Source: Rhizoctonia solani
Lineage: Eukaryota > Basidiomycota > Agaricomycetes > Cantharellales > Ceratobasidiaceae
Direction of reading: 5' to 3'
DNA length: 64,000 nt
Assembly (NCBI RefSeq): GCF_016906535.1
Contig: NC_057373.1
Location: 2,852,001 to 2,916,000, forward strand
Shown here: positions 60,929 to 64,000 of the stretch, piece by piece
Layout of the letters: every line of letters starts with the position of its first letter
Position numbering within the stretch: the stretch's first letter is position 1
Position numbers and translations under genes: made by a program
The notes under the pieces: generated by a model
Seen by the model: only the letters and a program-made list of their open reading frames with translations
What the model was told of the DNA's origin: nothing
Database searches by the model: none

Positions 60929-63031
60929 ATGTCCAGCTACTCACCTACTCAACAGTCTCAGATCTACCCGCCTGCGCTGCCGCAGCAATCACAGCAGCCG
61001 CCTCACTCTCAATCGCCTGAAGAGCACGACGATGGGGATGCTACTCCTCCCAAGTCTGCTGATTCCCAGAAACTCGAGACAAAGCCCCAAGCAACATTCT
61101 TGACCAAACTCTACGCGTACGTTCGTTTCTTGTCCCCAACGTCATTTTTGCTTATTTTTTCTGCAACATAGGCTCCTCGAACGCCCCGAGTACCAGTCCA
61201 TGATCAGATGGGATGCTGCTGGCGAACAGATCATTGTCGAACGTCCGGAGCAGCTTGCACTACATGTTCTACCCAGCATCTATCGCCAGTCGAGGTTTGC
61301 GAGCTTCTCCCGCCAGTTGAATGTGAGTTCCAACCTTGTTTATTATTTGTTTTTGTCAACTTACAACTCGTCGATACAGATTTACGGATTTATGCGCAAA
61401 GTCAACCTACGCAATGTTGATCCAGCCATTGACGATCCCGATGCGAGCACCTGGTGTATGTATACCTACCAGCCGGTCCCATCATAGTATTGACATGTGT
61501 ATATTTGTAGCTCACCCGACGCTCAACCGAAACTCCCCTCCCGAGGTGGTTGCCAACTTCAAGCGACGAGTACCGCCTCGTCTGCCCAAGCCCAGGAAGC
61601 GGGACCAAATCGACATTTCCCGGGTCGGCCCTGGAAGTCTTGCTCCCGGCTTGACTGTGCCGTCTTCCACTCATCCCATGTCATTGGGCATGGTACAAGG
61701 CAAGCCGCGAACGCGTGGTTTCTCCGCTCCATCTCTGCCATTTGGCTTTGCAGGCACCGCACATCTTCAACCTGCTGGTCAACCCCAGCCTTACTACAAC
61801 GTAGCGCCTCCGCAAAAATGGGGTGGCTCCTATGGGACGAGCTTGCCCCCGCTCACCGTTCCCGGCGAGCACGGCTACGGTCCCAGTTACGGCCGTCACA
61901 TGGATGATCCACACGCTCCCCACTATGGCCATTCCAGCCAATACCCACCACACCATTCCAGCCAGCAGTTACCTGTCCTACGTGACCCGGCCTTTCAGTA
62001 CCCTGGGTACGGCACAGGTGCCCCAGGCAGCGGGGCGGACACTTCAAGCTGGTCTTTTCTCCCTCCCGCCTCCTCCCTCACCTCGAGCCACTCAGGTAGC
62101 CTTTCATCTCTCCTGAACCCGTCCGCAAACTCCGGATCGTATGCCCGTCCGCCGAGCTCCGGCGGATTTGCACATGGGTCTCCTGATAGTCGACCCAATA
62201 CGGGATACAGTGTTGCGTCGTCCGTCTCTTCAATCGGTGGTGGTGGATATGATGGCGGTGAACAAAACCCTTTTGCGCTTCGCCCTACCACCGTCGGCGG
62301 ACGCGACGAATCTGGACGGCCCCTCACTCCGACATCGGCCGGCGGCGTTCGCCCCGGCTCGAGTAAAGGGAATCCGCCTGGTGCGAGCTCCCTCAGCATA
62401 CGCAATGGCCGGCCTAGGAGGCACAGCCAAGTGAGCCCGTATCCTAGCCCCTACAGCCCGTACGATTCCGAGGCTGGTTCTAGGCCGGGGACTGCTCCTG
62501 ACGATCATCTGGGACCCCAGCGAAGTCGAAGCATGGCCGAGCCATATGGCTCCTTCCACAACGGTCCGGCTCCTGCAGAATTCGCCTACTCTGCATCTGG
62601 CGCGGGCGTTGACAATGGCGAGTGGATGGGACAACGTGGTGTTCGACCCAGCACATCGACATCGACCATGTCGGGTCATTCGCCAGCATCCAACTCGGCC
62701 CTCAACACACCACCGGGGATTGACGACAACGGTATCGCTACGACTCCACCGGCAAGCGGGCATGGCCCAACAGGCCCGTTCGGCGCATCAGAAGACATGT
62801 CGCGGTGTGAGTAATCGTCTACTTGTTTATTGTTGCCACTTTTTTTACGGTCTATGGGTCCCTTCGTCCTTTGCTTCGTCACTTCATTCACTTGGATCTC
62901 TTTCTGGGGGAAATACCGCTTTGCTCATGTCTAGCTCAATTCAGCTGACCTGCAGTTTTAAACAATCAGTCTCTTCCGATCTCAACTACTTTGGCATGAC
63001 CGACGGAGGCAAGCCTCCGATCCACGCATAG
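60929..63031 (+). CDS. HSF-type DNA-binding transcription factor
   Basis: Short exons encode MSSYSPTQQSQ, a Pro/Gln-rich lead-in, and then a complete HSF-type winged-helix domain: FLTKLYALLERPEYQSMIRW, IIVERPEQLALHVLPSIYRQ, SRFASFSRQLNIYGFMRKVN, and SHPTLNRNSPPEVVANFKRR. The Ser/Arg-rich recognition helix SFSRQLNIYGF is the family signature. A long Ser/Gly/Pro-rich region follows. The simple stop is at 62812-62814. However, a GTGAGT donor at 62807 splices in phase to an exon ending YFGMTDGGKPPIHA at TAG 63029-63031, which I prefer. No HR-A/B coiled coil is visible, so it is more like the Sfl1/Flo8-era HSF-domain regulators than a classic trimeric HSF. An alternative in-frame start is at 60905. 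Confidence 0.83.
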
Positions 63032-64000
63032 ATGACGGCCTACCTATGCGATGCCTCGGCACTATACCCCGGTCCCGCCTGGTCTCGCTTTGGTTCGGAT
63101 ATTGTTTTGTCCTTATGTGGTGTCTTTTGTCGACCTTGTCCCGTCCCCTGCCTAAAATTGTTGCCCTAGTGCAACGTCCGTTGTATCATGTTCAGTTACT
63201 TCTATACTTGTTAGCCTTTGATTCTGGATGGGACTGGGTGGTCTTTTCCACCGTTTTTGTTCTACACTTGACGATCAGTTTATTTGCATTGTCACCACCT
63301 TCAATGTGTCTATTTTTCCCCCATACCCCCCACACACCCTTTTTTTTTTTTACTATTCGTTGCAGCTTTCGATTTCGGGCCTTGTCGTTTCTATCTCCCT
63401 TTTGCTTTGCTCTTTATCAATTGTGCCAATACGTGTAAATTTGTGTCTACGTCAGTACCTACCGCTTTGCCTGATTCATCTTTTGATTCTTTTCTTTTTG
63501 CGTATGTTTCTAGTTCATCTCCAGTTCAAACGATCAAAATAGATGTGCATGCGTTATATTGTATAAAGTAAAAAGAATCAAGAGTGCCTTTTCGTACATA
63601 GTTTATCCATTTTAACAGTCCGCTTGCGTGAAAGACCCGTTAAACTGATTCCGGGCCCCGGTATAGTACCATCACACACACACACTAGTTGTGTGCATGG
63701 ACAAGAGTAAATCCTTCCCGTTGATTGAGTGTAAACTTTCCGGGATTGGCTGGATACCAGGATGTGGAGCAGGAGCCTTTGCGTATGGTGCGATCACGGC
63801 TGATCCTTTTGCCTTTCGCCCTGCTTATTTCCTTCTTTTCCCTCGTGGGTTGTATTATGACATGTATATATGTTTGTTTGGGCATAAGTTCATTCCCACC
63901 AGTTGAGCTTGCGACGCGGACCCACGTCTCGACTTGGTTAGTCGCATTTACCAAGAGGTCCAGTCCTCTCTTCCCCGCGACGTGCCAGCCTGTGCTCCGT
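63032..64000. other. 3' region of the HSF-type gene, right edge
   Basis: This T-rich stretch has runs near 63339-63350 and a short CA repeat near 63673-63685. It likely holds the 3' UTR and the start of the next intergenic region. No gene is recognised before the window ends. Confidence 0.45.

Overview
This window looks like a gene-dense chromosomal segment of a filamentous basidiomycete, most likely an Agaricomycete. A Rhizoctonia/Ceratobasidium-type fungus fits best, but that placement is inference. The evidence is many short introns (about 45-70 nt), a family of tandem F-box proteins, a CBM1-tailed beta-glucosidase, and a set of conserved fungal genes (GET3, Ku80, CYC8, ERF4, MET10, YPT7, ATG16, PEX11, FPK1/nrc-2). 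Gene models below were spliced by eye from the raw sequence, so exon edges are predictions. I found no transposon, virus, CRISPR array or convincing tRNA.

Layout. 1-7.6 kb: the C-terminal end of a Yap1-type oxidative-stress regulator, convergent with GET3; then BRL1/BRR6, and Ku80 fired divergently from it across 117 bp. 7.7-17.3 kb: 6-phosphogluconate dehydrogenase, two intact tandem F-box paralogues plus a third decayed copy, and a SERF-family microprotein. 17.3-29.5 kb: a weak hypothetical gene, the corepressor CYC8/SSN6, the palmitoyltransferase subunit ERF4, an oxysterol-binding protein and a small homeodomain gene. 29.7-43.4 kb: a CBM1-GH3 beta-glucosidase, YPT7 and ATG16 head to head, a three-RRM TIA1/Pub1-type protein, prohibitin-1, a 6-pyruvoyl-tetrahydropterin synthase-like enzyme and a coiled-coil protein. 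43.6-54.7 kb: the MET10 sulfite reductase subunit, two small membrane proteins, a PEX11-family protein and an FPK1/nrc-2 kinase. 54.7-60.9 kb: about 6 kb with no gene I can support. 60.9-63.0 kb: an HSF-type DNA-binding factor.

The genes are separate eukaryotic transcription units, not an operon. Functional links are loose: redox and sulfur supply (Yap1, GND1, MET10), membrane and organelle biology (GET3, BRL1, ERF4, OSBP, PEX11, PHB1, the lipid-flippase kinase), and autophagy/vacuole (YPT7 with ATG16, which share an upstream region).

The most notable signals are an apparent frameshift inside Ku80, six coding introns that make sense only with GC-AG borders, very small terminal exons (7 nt, 21 nt, and one holding only a stop codon), a homeodomain with correct spacing but no invariant Asn51, and the F-box array with a pseudogene. 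I did not see a clearly novel multi-gene system.
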